DNA of 64,000 bases from M3007 sp046329435 (GTDB lineage: Bacteria > Bacteroidota > Bacteroidia > Chitinophagales > Saprospiraceae): NCBI GenBank assembly GCA_046329435.1, contig JAXLUR010000007.1, positions 1 to 64,000 of the forward strand. Reading direction: 5' to 3'. Below the pieces are notes generated by a model. The model saw only the letters and a list, made by a program, of their open reading frames with translations, searched no databases and was not told where the DNA came from. Positions 54,609-63,912 of the stretch are shown in pieces. Every line of letters starts with the position of its first letter. The stretch's first letter is position 1. The translations under genes were made by a program, and so were the position numbers.

Positions 54609-55034
54609 TCAATTGGTAGAGCGGTTGGCTTCGCGGAGGTAATAGTCGTACACGTAGTTGTAGCGGGAGTTCGTACGGGCAATTACATAGTCGATTTCGA
54701 TGGTAATCCGGCCTTCGATCAGGTCAAAAGAATCGGGCTGCGTTACTTCAATTCTTTCAACAATAATGCGCGGTTCGTGGTACAGGATCGCTTTTTCCAC
54801 CTGGCTGCGCAGGATGCCCAGGAGCGCATTATTGACCGGCTCGAACTGAAAGTCGCTCATATTGCAACCGTACTGTGGTTGCATGACGCGCTCTCCAAGG
54901 CTGGTGGAAAGCAAAATATCGAGGCTTTGGTGGATGTCTTCCACATTTTCCACCATTCGGACGCCGGCTTCTTCCGGATCGAATTGCGGCGGAAAAGACC
55001 AGCCGCGGCCGAGAAATGATTGATCGCCAGTCAT
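54609..55034 (-). CDS. gp25-like baseplate protein (Afp9-like)
   Basis: A 141-residue protein of the gp25/gpW lysozyme-like baseplate family: FLGRGWSFPPQFDP near residue 7, VENVEDIHQSLDILLSTSLG near 28 and GERVMQPQYGCNMSDFQF near 48, which match the family EPR-type core region. gp25 proteins link the baseplate wedge to the first sheath ring and trigger contraction. The gene is 2 bases from the J-like gene and 25 bases from the PAAR gene. Confidence 0.92.
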   Translation of the reverse strand: MTGDQSFLGRGWSFPPQFDPEEAGVRMVENVEDIHQSLDILLSTSLGERVMQPQYGCNMSDFQFEPVNNALLGILRSQVEKAILYHEPRIIVERIEVTQPDSFDLIEGRITIEIDYVIARTNSRYNYVYDYYLREANRSTN

Positions 55035-55059
55035 TTTTTTGGAATGCAGGGTGAAGGGA

Positions 55060-55347
55060 TTAACCGCCGATCATGACGGTTGGGTTGCCTTGTACGATGA
55101 CGCCGCCGTGGGCGGTCAGATCGCCCATCCGGGCGGCGGGTTTGCCGCCGATCAATACGGTTGCCGAGCCCTTGACGATGGAGTCGGGCGGGCCTACGCA
55201 AACGCAGATGTCGCCCACCACAGCAGCGGGCATGCCTCCGATGAGCACGGTTGGCACGCCCGGACCTGTTACGGGGCCCCCTACGTGCGGCGGGGTGCCC
55301 GGGATCGGGCAGGTATGCATGTCGGAAATTCGAGCGGCAGGTGGCAT
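55060..55347 (-). CDS. PAAR-domain spike tip protein (Afp10-like)
   Basis: A 95-residue PAAR-like protein with repeated glycine-rich beta turns: GGPVTGPGVPTVLIGGMPAA, then GSATVLIGGKPAARMGD. His and Cys residues (DMHTC near 9, ICVCVG near 47, TAHGG near 78) are the likely ligands for the tip metal ion. It forms the sharp conical end on the VgrG-like spike encoded 23 bases upstream. No C-terminal effector extension is present, so it is a structural PAAR only. Confidence 0.92.
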   Translation of the reverse strand: MPPAARISDMHTCPIPGTPPHVGGPVTGPGVPTVLIGGMPAAVVGDICVCVGPPDSIVKGSATVLIGGKPAARMGDLTAHGGVIVQGNPTVMIGG

Positions 55348-55370
55348 GTTTTTTTTGTTTAAAAGGTTGA

Positions 55371-57146
55371 TTAATTGATTTTTACAAGCGATCCTGATAC
55401 TTCCGTAATGCCGGGCGAGCTCAGCTTGGCGGTAGCGCCTTTGGCTTCGAACGAGCTTTGTGCGCTGATGGCAACCGTGGCTCCGCCAATGGTCAGCGCC
55501 GTGCCGGCCTTGATATCCAGCGTAGTGCCCGCTTCGATCTTGACCTGGAGCGGACTTTTGATCTCGATCCCCTGCTGGTTCATGGTGATGGTGTTGTTGT
55601 TCTGATCGGTAATCTTGATCGAGGTGCTGGCTTCATCTATGACAATGCTGTTGCCGGCAGGCGTGTCAATTTTGATCGTTTTGGTGTCGTCGTTGAAGTA
55701 GAGATGCATTTTGCTCCGGGTAGTGAACCCTTTTTCATGGTTCACATCCTGAGCCGTCAGCGGAGCCGGCTTGGCACTGCTGTGCAGCATGCCGAGCACG
55801 ATGGCATCGCGCGGATCGTCGTTGACAAAACCCACGACTACTTCATCGTCGATTTCGGGCCGGAAAAAAGCGCCCCGTTGCTGACCGGCATCCAGGCTGG
55901 CTACCCGCATCCAGATACCCTGCGCATTGGCGTCGATGACCGGTATTCGAACCAGAATACGGTGCTGACCGTCGGGATCGTCCTGCAATTGCACGACTTT
56001 GCCGATTTGCAGGCCATGCACTGGCGGCAGCAAACCGGCTGCCTGAGGGTCATAGAAATCGGGCGATTTTGCAAAAAGATCGGACGGCAGGCCAAACTGG
56101 ATATGTGTGTCCCACGACCCGGCATATATTTCATGGCGGACAGCGCTGACGTAGACTTTGCCGTTGAACCGGTTGCCCACACCTTTTAATTCTACGGTTG
56201 CGCCCGGCTTGATGTCGGGATAACCCGTGAATTTGGCCCGGCCGCGCACTTTCGACAGGCGACTGCGCGTCATCTGGCCATTTACCCATTCATTCAGTTC
56301 TTCTTCCAGTACATGGCCGCCGTGGCTGAGTTCCCACCTCGCCGGCGATACGGCGCGGGAAAGCGAACTGCCGGTCAGGTCGCCCGGTTCGGTCAGGTCT
56401 GCCGAATCCGAGTCGGCCGTAAAAAGGTTTTGACTGGCATAGTCCCAGGCCCTTGCTGCGACATTTTGCCATTGCGTCCGGGCGTCCATTTCGGCTTCGA
56501 ATTCGAGCAAGTCGCCATTGCCAAACTCGATCTCGAGGGCCGCCTCGGGCGAGGTGTCCGGTTTTTTGACCTGAATACTGCCGTCGTCGACCAATACCAG
56601 CCTGCCGTTCGCTTCGGCGCGTGCCAGCAAAAAGTCCCAGTCGGTCGAGTGGTATTGCACCAGTTCCTTGTGCGTCGGGCCGGTGCTGCTCACATCTGCC
56701 CGAAGGCCGTTGTACAGCCCGATCAGTTCTTCCATGACCGCGCTGTCTTTTACCTGTTCGAAATAGCGGCTATGGCGGCCGATGGTCATGCGGACAGCGG
56801 CGTCGCGGCATTCGATATACAGCGCGGTGTTACCTTGTTCGCGGATTTTGATGGCGTGTTTGACCACGATGCCTTCAAAAATCTGCACGCGGTTGCCGTC
56901 GAGCCCTGCCCGGATGGTCAGTTTTTTGCCGGGTATAAAAAAGTTCGAGTTGCTGTGTTCGAAATTTGAACTGGCAGCATCGCCGTCGCGAAGTACCAGT
57001 TTGGCGGTGGGGATACGGTTGATTTCTTTCTCAACGGTAACAGACAATACTTCGATGGTTTCGCCCACTGGGTTTCCATCGGAGAGAAGATCGAAATTGA
57101 CTACGTCGTGTTGCGAATTATTGGGAATGGTACGGTCGGTTGTCAT
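55371..57146 (-). CDS. VgrG-like central spike protein (Afp8-like)
   Basis: A 591-residue spike protein. The N-terminal gp27-like part (about 1-370) includes ITPGKKL-type segment FFIPGKKLTIRAG near 66 and QYHSTDWDFLLARAEANGR near 163. The gp5-like OB domain (about 375-460) is QDDPDGQHRILVRIP and PEIDDEVVVGFVNDDPRDAI, followed by a beta-helix (about 490-591) of the T4 gp5 type. It puncture-tips the tube together with PAAR. No lysozyme or toxin domain is present. It overlaps the upstream LysM gene by 4 bases. Confidence 0.95.
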   Translation of the reverse strand: MTTDRTIPNNSQHDVVNFDLLSDGNPVGETIEVLSVTVEKEINRIPTAKLVLRDGDAASSNFEHSNSNFFIPGKKLTIRAGLDGNRVQIFEGIVVKHAIKIREQGNTALYIECRDAAVRMTIGRHSRYFEQVKDSAVMEELIGLYNGLRADVSSTGPTHKELVQYHSTDWDFLLARAEANGRLVLVDDGSIQVKKPDTSPEAALEIEFGNGDLLEFEAEMDARTQWQNVAARAWDYASQNLFTADSDSADLTEPGDLTGSSLSRAVSPARWELSHGGHVLEEELNEWVNGQMTRSRLSKVRGRAKFTGYPDIKPGATVELKGVGNRFNGKVYVSAVRHEIYAGSWDTHIQFGLPSDLFAKSPDFYDPQAAGLLPPVHGLQIGKVVQLQDDPDGQHRILVRIPVIDANAQGIWMRVASLDAGQQRGAFFRPEIDDEVVVGFVNDDPRDAIVLGMLHSSAKPAPLTAQDVNHEKGFTTRSKMHLYFNDDTKTIKIDTPAGNSIVIDEASTSIKITDQNNNTITMNQQGIEIKSPLQVKIEAGTTLDIKAGTALTIGGATVAISAQSSFEAKGATAKLSSPGITEVSGSLVKIN

Positions 57147-57835
57147 GTAGCAGTGTTTGTTTTGTCGATAGGAGGGAACTGAATTTCCTGTCCGACAAGC
57201 GGTTGTATGTTGCGAATACTGGTCATTTCGTTGGCATCGGCCACCTGGAGTACGTATTTCGGGTCGTTGTAAATGCGGTATGCCATCAGGTCGAGCCGAT
57301 CACCTGGTTGGATCAGTCGCCGGTGCGTCAGGTCGGGAGAGCTGTTGCGGCGGAGCCGCCCGCTTTCTTCCCGGGTGCGATAGTTCATGAAAGTGGCATT
57401 CAGCTTGGCGCGCAAGGGGTTGCCGTCTTCATCAAACAGGGTGTAGTTGATGTCGAGATTGGTCAGCAGGCAGGGGAAGACAAATTTTCCCCAGTGCACT
57501 TCGAGAAAACGCGGCCGGTGGATGTTGCCGTCGATGTTGTAAACCGTCTGGAGGAATTCATGGATCTGGTCGTGAACCGATTTGCCGGCCTGGCCGTAAT
57601 TTTCAACGGTTTCGGTGCCGTCAAATACAAATTCGAGGCGGAGTTCCTTGGGCGCGGTCGATTTGTACCGCAATTCGGATGCGTCGGACCCCGAACCGCG
57701 CCGGGTATCGTATTCGACCCTGAAGTTTTCTGCGTACGATTCCGGGTTGATGGGCAACACGAAACGTTTGTCCGCATCATGGTTGTTGCGGTTGCGGTCG
57801 TCGTGGCTCCAGATATAAACTTTTTGAAGGGACAT
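57143..57835 (-). CDS. LysM-containing tube-baseplate adaptor (Afp7-like)
   Basis: A 230-residue protein. Residues 1-165 are beta-rich CIS tube-adaptor sequence (MSLQKVYIWSHDDRN, then FVFDGTETVENY and LTNLDINYTLFDEDGNPLRAKL). A LysM domain ends the protein (about 172-225; LIQPGDRLDLMAYRIYNDP, then LVGQEIQFPP). This is the layout of Afp7/Pvc7 and phage gp53-like adaptors, which join the tube initiator to the spike. LysM here is structural, not for peptidoglycan. It overlaps the VgrG-like gene by 4 bases. Confidence 0.92.
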   Translation of the reverse strand: MSLQKVYIWSHDDRNRNNHDADKRFVLPINPESYAENFRVEYDTRRGSGSDASELRYKSTAPKELRLEFVFDGTETVENYGQAGKSVHDQIHEFLQTVYNIDGNIHRPRFLEVHWGKFVFPCLLTNLDINYTLFDEDGNPLRAKLNATFMNYRTREESGRLRRNSSPDLTHRRLIQPGDRLDLMAYRIYNDPKYVLQVADANEMTSIRNIQPLVGQEIQFPPIDKTNTAT

Positions 57836-57837
57836 CC

Positions 57838-58020
57838 TTAGCGTTCGGCTTTTTCTTTCAGTATTTCAAGGACTTTTTCCACGCACAGGTTGATCAATTG
57901 TTCCTGTGAGGCTTGTTCGTTGCCGTTGCTGCCGTTGCCGGCATCGGTTGAGGCGCCCGATGCCGAGCCGCTGCTATCGACGGTTGCTTTGACGATCAAT
58001 TCCCGTATTTCCAAGGGCAT
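57838..58020 (-). CDS. DUF5908 small CIS protein (Afp6-like)
   Basis: A 60-residue protein with conserved ends: MPLEIRELIVKATVD at the start and LCVEKVLEILKEKAER at the end, separated by a Ser/Gly/Asn-rich linker. It matches the DUF5908 family that accompanies Bacteroidota CIS and occupies the Afp6 position. Function unknown. The ATG at 58020 gives the family start; 10 further codons upstream overlap the neighbouring tube gene. The stop is 2 bases before the LysM gene start. Confidence 0.85.
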   Translation of the reverse strand: MPLEIRELIVKATVDSSGSASGASTDAGNGSNGNEQASQEQLINLCVEKVLEILKEKAER

Positions 58021-58033
58021 GTCAGACGAGTTT

Positions 58034-58531
58034 TTAAGTCGGCGGAACAAATTCCAGCCGGTTGTAATTGAGTTCGAGTGTTTCGATCAGGATTTCGGCC
58101 CGTTCTGCATTGAGCTCGCCGAAGCGCCATTTCTTGGGCCATGCATGGGTGATTTTCCACTTCATGATGGGCTTATGGTCGTCGTTGAGCAGCAGAATGT
58201 CCATGTTTAGCGGTACGACGAGCAGGTTTTCCACCGCTGCTTTGCACCAGGCGGTAAGAAAAGAGCCATCCTCCGGCGCCAGCAGTCCGCGTTTGAGTGT
58301 CAGATCGCTGAATCGCCGGCGCACCGGCAGCTTGTGCTCGAAATGGTTTTCACCGCCTTCCTTGATGTTTTCCGTTTCAATTTCGGCGTCGAGCCCTCCC
58401 ACGGATTGAAATTTTATATCAAATTCGGGCACCGGCCCTTTGTGAAATTTCTGCACCCTGGGGTTGCTGCTCGCGTCGATATGCACGGAAAAATGAAAGC
58501 CGACATTCTGATAAGGCAATGGCGTGATCAT
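58034..58531 (-). CDS. Second tail-tube protein (Afp5-like tube initiator)
   Basis: A 165-residue protein of the T4 gp19/phage tail-tube family, related to the upstream tube gene. Recognisable are VGFHFSVHID near residue 9, VGGLDAEIETENIKEGG near 45 (the family VxGL), and LTLKRGLLAP near 77. In Afp/PVC a second tube paralogue is placed at the first ring on the baseplate. It is separated by 2 bases from the main tube gene and 13 from the DUF5908 gene. Confidence 0.92.
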   Translation of the reverse strand: MITPLPYQNVGFHFSVHIDASSNPRVQKFHKGPVPEFDIKFQSVGGLDAEIETENIKEGGENHFEHKLPVRRRFSDLTLKRGLLAPEDGSFLTAWCKAAVENLLVVPLNMDILLLNDDHKPIMKWKITHAWPKKWRFGELNAERAEILIETLELNYNRLEFVPPT

Positions 58532-58533
58532 TG

Positions 58534-58998
58534 TTATGCCGCTTCAAGTATTTTGAGCCCTTCGTGCACGATGGTCATGGTTTCGATGGCCACTTCGTTG
58601 GCGTCGGCCTTTAGATCGGTCGACTGAACCTTCGACGGCCATGCGTTGAGCACCTGCCAGGTGATGATGGGTTCGTGGTTTTCGTTGAGCAGTTTGATCG
58701 TGATATCGCGGCGGAAGCGCGAGCCGGTTTTGTTGCCTTCCTGGAAGTAGTAGGTTTCCTTCCATTGTTTGAAGAAGTCGAAATCGCCTTCGAACGTCCC
58801 GCGTTTGAGGGTGATGTCGGCGTATTTGGTCAAGCCCGGTTGTTTGGTTTTGTTGTAGGTCTTGTTGGTGCCTTCGCGATATTCAATCACTTCGGTTTCA
58901 AAATCCAGGCCGCTGACCTCGGTAAAGCCCATGCGGAGGTTGGGGCCCCATTCGACCTGAAAGTGAAATTTGGGTACGGGATAATCACCTTTTGCCAT
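58534..58998 (-). CDS. Major tail-tube protein (Afp1/Hcp-like)
   Basis: A 154-residue tail-tube subunit. Family motifs include PKFHFQVEWG near residue 9, FTEVSGLDFETEVIEYREG near 25, and YADITLKRGTFEGDFDFFKQW near 59. It polymerises as stacked hexamers into the inner tube through which cargo is expelled. Length is typical. It is followed immediately by its paralogue and preceded by 41 bases after the helical unknown gene. Confidence 0.95.
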   Translation of the reverse strand: MAKGDYPVPKFHFQVEWGPNLRMGFTEVSGLDFETEVIEYREGTNKTYNKTKQPGLTKYADITLKRGTFEGDFDFFKQWKETYYFQEGNKTGSRFRRDITIKLLNENHEPIITWQVLNAWPSKVQSTDLKADANEVAIETMTIVHEGLKILEAA

Positions 58999-59039
58999 GA
59001 CTGTATTTGGTTTTTATATTTTAAAAAATTGGTTATCAA

Positions 59040-59960
59040 TTAATTGCATTCTTTCGCCTTTTTGGCATCGGCGAGCGCTTTGAAAACAGAATCACGTTTG
59101 GCCTGGGCGCCGTCGCGTACCTGTTGGGCTTGGTGAAGTTGTTCTTCAACAGTTTGCCTGGTTTCCCGTGCGGAACCGTATTGTTCGCTGGTGTTGATGT
59201 AGTACGTCCTTTGTTCGATTTCCAGCGTTACGCCTTTGCAATCGGAGGGCGGCTGGCAGGGTTTGTTGTATTGTATGGGCGGGCAGGAGCCGGCCGTCGG
59301 TTCCGAATCGTCGGGCTCGTAGAAGCAGTCATCATCAACTTCGGCTAAGGGCGGTTCGTTTTCGGCTACTTGCCGGCCGCCGCCATTGACCCACAGGTAG
59401 GCGATAAAGTCGTCGAGCCCGCGTTTTTCATTGAGTACGAGTTGGGCAGTTTTGAGCAGGCCCAATGCGAGTTTGAGGGTCTCGAGCGTCTGTTTCAGGG
59501 CTGCGTCCAGTTTGGTGCGGTAATCGTCGAGGCATTTGAGGATCGATTTGGAAGCATCGAGCGCGGGTTCTTTCGACTTTACGCAGTCGATACGCGCCAT
59601 GAGGTCGCGCATTTCCGTGGTGGTATATTCCAGCACGAGGCCTACGTCTTTGACGCAGCAGATCAGCACGCGCACGGCCTGGGTGTATTGGTCGGCGTTG
59701 AAACAAACGCATTCGATCTGGTTGGTCAGTTTTTCCAGGTCGGCAACTACAGTGTCGGCCAGGTCTTCTGTACGCATGATGTTGACCCAGTAAATGGTAA
59801 TCTTGTCTTCCCAGGTTTTGGCCTCGTTGTAGGCGTTGAGGGCACTTTGGTAATAGGCGTTCATTTCGCGAAGCTTGTTTTCGGCCTCTTTGAGTTTGTC
59901 TTCAAGGCCGTCAATATATACCTGGGCAAGACTTTCTTTGGTGAGTGGTACGGTTGACAT
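59040..59960 (-). CDS. Helical Cys-containing CIS-operon protein (306 aa)
   Basis: A 306-residue protein of unknown family. It is mostly alpha-helical with coiled-coil stretches at both ends (about 10-60 and 255-305) and a Pro/Asp-rich middle loop (about 205-245). Cysteines recur at LICCVKDVG and IECVCF near 95-110 and in QPPSDCKG near 240. No signal peptide. It sits between sheath and tube genes, where Afp has additional sheath genes, and is paired with another helical unknown 38 bases upstream. It may be a structural or assembly protein, but no evidence settles this. Confidence 0.65.
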   Translation of the reverse strand: MSTVPLTKESLAQVYIDGLEDKLKEAENKLREMNAYYQSALNAYNEAKTWEDKITIYWVNIMRTEDLADTVVADLEKLTNQIECVCFNADQYTQAVRVLICCVKDVGLVLEYTTTEMRDLMARIDCVKSKEPALDASKSILKCLDDYRTKLDAALKQTLETLKLALGLLKTAQLVLNEKRGLDDFIAYLWVNGGGRQVAENEPPLAEVDDDCFYEPDDSEPTAGSCPPIQYNKPCQPPSDCKGVTLEIEQRTYYINTSEQYGSARETRQTVEEQLHQAQQVRDGAQAKRDSVFKALADAKKAKECN

Positions 59961-59998
59961 GATGAGAGGTTGAAATTGAAAGTGAAAAGGGAGTGGGC

Positions 59999-61066
59999 TC
60001 ACAGATCGCGGGTTCGGCTGCCGGTCGTCTTGACGGGGCCCCCTGGTTTGGGACCTGGCTTCGACGGGTTGGAAGGCGGCGGGCAGTCATCCCTGAAGCA
60101 CGTTTCAACCGTTGCGCAAATCTTGTCGATCCTGGCTTCGGGCGACATTCCGGCGTCACCCGAAGCGTCGGCCTCCGGATGGCAAATCGTATCGGGGTCG
60201 CAGGTGTAATGTTTGGTAGAACAAAGGGAATATTGTTTCCACTTCCCGACCCGAACAGCCAGCTGGTTTGAATTGATGCCCCGGAGGATTTTCAGGTAGT
60301 CGTCGTAGAGCTTCTTCCATTCGTCGCCGGCGCCTTTCAGGTTGGCATCGACATCAGCCTTAAAGGCATCAACCGATTTGGCAAATGCTTCGACGAGGGG
60401 TTTAAGGCTGGCAACATTGAGGTAGGCATGGATGCCGGCTACCTTGACCGATACTTCGAAGGTGATATTAGCTTTTGTACAGGCCAGCTCGGATTGATCG
60501 ATGAGCAGCTTGACGATTTCTTCGAAGCTCTTTTTACCGTCGGCATTCGTGATCTGGCCGTTGAGCGCTTTCATTTGCTCCGAGTTGCAGGGGTCGGTAA
60601 GTGCGTAGCGGAGTTTGCACGCCGAGTCCTTCAGGTCTCCGACCTTTTTCTTCATTTCCTTTATGGCTGTGTGGGTGGCATTGAAAGCAGCCACGCTTTC
60701 CTGATCGCGTTGTTCCAGTTGTTTGATGCGGGCCGCCAGTTCGTCGCTACCCTGGTCGAAAGCCACCGAAAGGCATTGGTCGAGGGTTTTGTATTCCTGG
60801 TAGGTATCGTTGGCTTTGGAAAGCAGACACCATTTGGAGTGTTGGGAGCCTGTGGCCGTGCGCAGATCGGTGATGGCTGATTTGTGCCCCGACTGGGCCG
60901 CTTCAATATCGGCCTTGAGTTTGTCGAGGTAGTATTTGTAAAACACTGTATCCACTTCGCCGAGATCGCACCGGGTTTCGGGGTTTTCGCCGAGTTTGCA
61001 GATCGTAACATGCTCTTCGATCTTGCGTCCTTGCGAAATATCCGGACCTACTTGAAAATATGCCAT
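59999..61066 (-). CDS. Helical Cys-containing CIS-operon protein (355 aa)
   Basis: A 355-residue protein with long helices (about 40-150 coiled coil) and a Cys/Pro-rich C-terminal region (about 285-350; CSTKHYTCDPDTICHPEADA). No recognised family, no signal peptide. Like the following gene product it has paired cysteines and coiled coils, so the two may form a complex. It follows the sheath gene by 40 bases. Role unknown; no homology to other CIS core proteins is obvious by eye. Confidence 0.65.
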   Translation of the reverse strand: MAYFQVGPDISQGRKIEEHVTICKLGENPETRCDLGEVDTVFYKYYLDKLKADIEAAQSGHKSAITDLRTATGSQHSKWCLLSKANDTYQEYKTLDQCLSVAFDQGSDELAARIKQLEQRDQESVAAFNATHTAIKEMKKKVGDLKDSACKLRYALTDPCNSEQMKALNGQITNADGKKSFEEIVKLLIDQSELACTKANITFEVSVKVAGIHAYLNVASLKPLVEAFAKSVDAFKADVDANLKGAGDEWKKLYDDYLKILRGINSNQLAVRVGKWKQYSLCSTKHYTCDPDTICHPEADASGDAGMSPEARIDKICATVETCFRDDCPPPSNPSKPGPKPGGPVKTTGSRTRDL

Positions 61067-61106
61067 TGTTGATCAATTTTAGAGGTAAAGAATAAGGGGT
61101 GGTTCA

Positions 61107-62519
61107 TCAGGATTCGCTGAGCATTTTGTGGCTGAATTGCAGGATGATAAATTCTGCCGGACGCACTGCTGCCATCCCGATTTCCACGATCATGCGGCCT
61201 TCCCAGATGTCCAGTTCGGTCATGGTTTCATTCAGGCCGACCTTTACATAATACGCTTCCTGCGGGGTCGTGCCCATGAGTGCGCCGGCACGCCACTGGA
61301 GGAAGAGGAAGTTTTCGATCATGGATTTCACCCGGCTCCAGGTATTTCTGTCGTTGGGCTCGAATACGAACTGGAACGTTGCCTTTTTGGTCGATTCCTC
61401 CACCATGTTGAAGAATCGGCGTACAGGCACATAGCGCCATTCGTTGTCGTTGCCGTTGAGGGTGCGGGCGCCCCAGATTTTGATGCCCCGGCCGGTAAAG
61501 GGCCTGATCGCATTGATCGATTTGCCGGCGGTGTCGTCGATGTTGAGGAAATCCTGGATGCGGTCGGTGATCTGACAGGCGATGTCGCTCACATTGCGCA
61601 GGTTTTCGTTGGCTGGCGCTTTCCAAACGCCCCGACTGTTGTCGACCCGGGCATATACGCCCGCCACGGCGGCGCTGGGCGGCAGATGAATGTCGAAAGA
61701 ATTGAGTGCGAGGATGACGTTGGCTTTTTGCCCGTTGGTCAGGCTGCCTGTTGCTATTTCGCCGCCGCTTTCGTTGAAAATCTTGACGTTGGAAAGGTCC
61801 TGCGCATAGTTGTAGTTGAAAGTCGAGCGGATGTTGGGGAAGTAGGCTGCTCCGTAGCGCGCGTATTGTTCCTCGGCGTTCAGCAGATTTCTGAACTCGT
61901 CGGCAATGTCTTTTATATCGCCCGCTGTGCGTGCACCCATTCCGCCTTTGTGCACATCCATGATGACAAAGCGGTCTTTCAGGTCGAAACACTGCGTCAG
62001 CGCTTTGCTGATGAGGCCGAAATAGGTTCCGGTATCCATGCTTTGGCCTTCCGGAAATACGATCAGGGTAGGCTCGTCGTATTTTTCCAGTTCGTCGAGG
62101 GCAGCTTCGAACGGTGCGCTGTCCGAAATCGTGGTGCCGAAATCAAGGAAGCTGCCTACGGAAATGATGTAGCAAGGGCCGCCGCCATTGGCAAAATATT
62201 GCTGCATGGCGTAGTACATCAGGTGTTTGGACGGTCCTTTGCCGTCGCTCCAGTCGAAATCGGCATTGAACTGCAACCGGCCGCTGGGGGTGCGCTGCAT
62301 CCGCACCACCAGGTTTTGTTCCTGTTGGCTGGCGCCGAAATACTCTTCATATTCCAGCAGGGAGGATATTCGGGTAGGCTTGTTGCGGAGGCTTTCTCCG
62401 CGTTTTTCCGCTTTGTCGGTGTACCCGATAAAAGCCGGAATGGCTGTTTCCACGGCGGCAATGGAAGGCGGAAACTTGGGTTTTTCCACGATGTACACGC
62501 CCGGGGTCCGGTAGTCCAT
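61107..62519 (-). CDS. CIS sheath protein (Afp2-4-like)
   Basis: A 470-residue contractile sheath subunit. The N-terminus MDYRTPGVYIVEKPKFPPSI with the following AIPAFIGYTDKA is the classic phage tail-sheath start. The C-terminal module (about 350-470) has RRFFNMVEESTKKATFQFVF and EGRMIVEIGMAAVRPAEFI, the interlocking beta-strand that links neighbouring subunits. Only one sheath gene is seen here, whereas Afp and PVC have three. The sheath contracts to drive the tube. It starts the structural set together with the gene 34 bases upstream. Confidence 0.95.
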   Translation of the reverse strand: MDYRTPGVYIVEKPKFPPSIAAVETAIPAFIGYTDKAEKRGESLRNKPTRISSLLEYEEYFGASQQEQNLVVRMQRTPSGRLQFNADFDWSDGKGPSKHLMYYAMQQYFANGGGPCYIISVGSFLDFGTTISDSAPFEAALDELEKYDEPTLIVFPEGQSMDTGTYFGLISKALTQCFDLKDRFVIMDVHKGGMGARTAGDIKDIADEFRNLLNAEEQYARYGAAYFPNIRSTFNYNYAQDLSNVKIFNESGGEIATGSLTNGQKANVILALNSFDIHLPPSAAVAGVYARVDNSRGVWKAPANENLRNVSDIACQITDRIQDFLNIDDTAGKSINAIRPFTGRGIKIWGARTLNGNDNEWRYVPVRRFFNMVEESTKKATFQFVFEPNDRNTWSRVKSMIENFLFLQWRAGALMGTTPQEAYYVKVGLNETMTELDIWEGRMIVEIGMAAVRPAEFIILQFSHKMLSES

Positions 62520-62553
62520 ATTTTGGTTATTTTGTGAATGAAAAGATTGATAT

Positions 62554-63912
62554 TCAAGATGATGTAATCAAATTGGGTATTTTGGAAATTAATGTTTCGG
62601 CGAATAACCTGCCGTCCGAAGCTGGTCGCAAGGCCTCGGGGGCGGGGTTGGGAAGCCAGACCGGTGTGGTGCTTGCCGGTGCGGTGATACTTTGCGGGAA
62701 ATTGAAAAAACGTCGAGGCGACCTGGTTACCAGGTCTTTGCCTTGCTGTTCGAGCAATGCCACGGCCTCATTTTGTGCCTGCAAGGTGAGGTCGCGGTCC
62801 GAACGATAACGCCACCAGCTGCTCCGGCTCAGGAATCGCACTTCGAAAACCGGGTGCGTACTGCTGCCGTCGGCAAGCGGAATCTGAATCAAACGCCCCT
62901 GGTCGTCAAGCAGCGGGAGTGCCTGCCCCGGTTCGCCGAGTATGATTTCCACCAGACCCAGCAACTTCGAACTGCCGGAAAACGGGTTCGAGCCCGAAGG
63001 CGAGCCTCCCGACAATTCGCCGTGCAAAAAGACCGGAATTTCAATATCGGCGGGCCCGCCCTGTACGGCGAGGCGGTAAAAACCATCCGGTATGGCTGCT
63101 CCCGGGCTGCCATCTGCCAGTACGCGGCGGGAAAAATTGAGCGGAATGCGCCGGCTGTTTTCGGTCACATTTACCGTGATTTTTTTCACTTCATCACCTG
63201 CCGGAGTACTGAGGGTAAAAGTGGCCGGGCCGGGCGCAGCCGTCCAGTACCAGGGGAATTGTTTGGGCAAGGCCTTCCGATCGCTTTCCGTGGTATAGCC
63301 CAGTCCGTTTGTGACTGCCCAGTTGGCGGCATTGGCATTTTGCGTACGGGCGACGGCTTCGTACAGGTCGCCGCCGATTCGCACAATCTCCCCGGGTTCG
63401 TAGGTTTGACCCGGAAAAAAAACAGGGGCTGGTTCCGACAGGGCAGGGAAACCGGCGCCCGGGGGCGATTTGCCGGCATTGGTCCAGAGATAAAATGCAT
63501 TGAGCGACTCAGGTTGCCGCAATCGAAGCGCAGTGTAGGCCGGAAAGCCCGGATTGCGCAGTTTTACCCAAAACGACAGGCGGAAGCCTGTCTCGAGGGG
63601 CTTGCGCGGTTTGAACAATGCAGGACTGCCGCCATTCTCAGGGAGAACTTCGAGGCCCACGAAAAAGCCTGTGGCGTTTCGACCCATTTTGATTTGGCGC
63701 CCCCCCATGCGCGCCGCGGTTTCCGGGGTGGGCTCAATATCCAGGTCGCGGAGGATGTCGTACCTTCCCTGTAGAATGGTTTTTTGCAAATAAGTCCGCT
63801 GTTCATCGGCCGGTTTTTCGAAAAACAATTGCCCTGCCTGCTCGTTGTCGGCGAGATAAAATTCGTGCAGAAACCGCACTTCGAACAAGCGTTTGAAAAT
63901 CAGAGTGCTCAT
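62554..63912 (-). CDS. CIS-associated protein of unknown function (452 aa)
   Basis: A 452-residue protein without a signal peptide. It starts with IFKRLFEVRFLHEFYLADN and has two beta-rich regions; the second shows IPVFLHGELSGG, LLGLVEIILGEP and FEVRFLSRSSWWRYRSDRD (about 310-385). This combination recurs in Bacteroidota CIS loci by recall, but the function is not known to me. A proline-rich tail follows (about 415-452). Its start overlaps the stop of the truncated upstream gene (ATGA), and the sheath gene follows 34 bases after its stop. It could be a terminator, baseplate-periphery or fibre component. Confidence 0.7.
   Translation of the reverse strand: MSTLIFKRLFEVRFLHEFYLADNEQAGQLFFEKPADEQRTYLQKTILQGRYDILRDLDIEPTPETAARMGGRQIKMGRNATGFFVGLEVLPENGGSPALFKPRKPLETGFRLSFWVKLRNPGFPAYTALRLRQPESLNAFYLWTNAGKSPPGAGFPALSEPAPVFFPGQTYEPGEIVRIGGDLYEAVARTQNANAANWAVTNGLGYTTESDRKALPKQFPWYWTAAPGPATFTLSTPAGDEVKKITVNVTENSRRIPLNFSRRVLADGSPGAAIPDGFYRLAVQGGPADIEIPVFLHGELSGGSPSGSNPFSGSSKLLGLVEIILGEPGQALPLLDDQGRLIQIPLADGSSTHPVFEVRFLSRSSWWRYRSDRDLTLQAQNEAVALLEQQGKDLVTRSPRRFFNFPQSITAPASTTPVWLPNPAPEALRPASDGRLFAETLISKIPNLITSS

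Noticed and set aside
55060..55347. PAAR protein as an effector carrier
   Set aside because: The protein ends right after the PAAR fold; no toxin extension is present.
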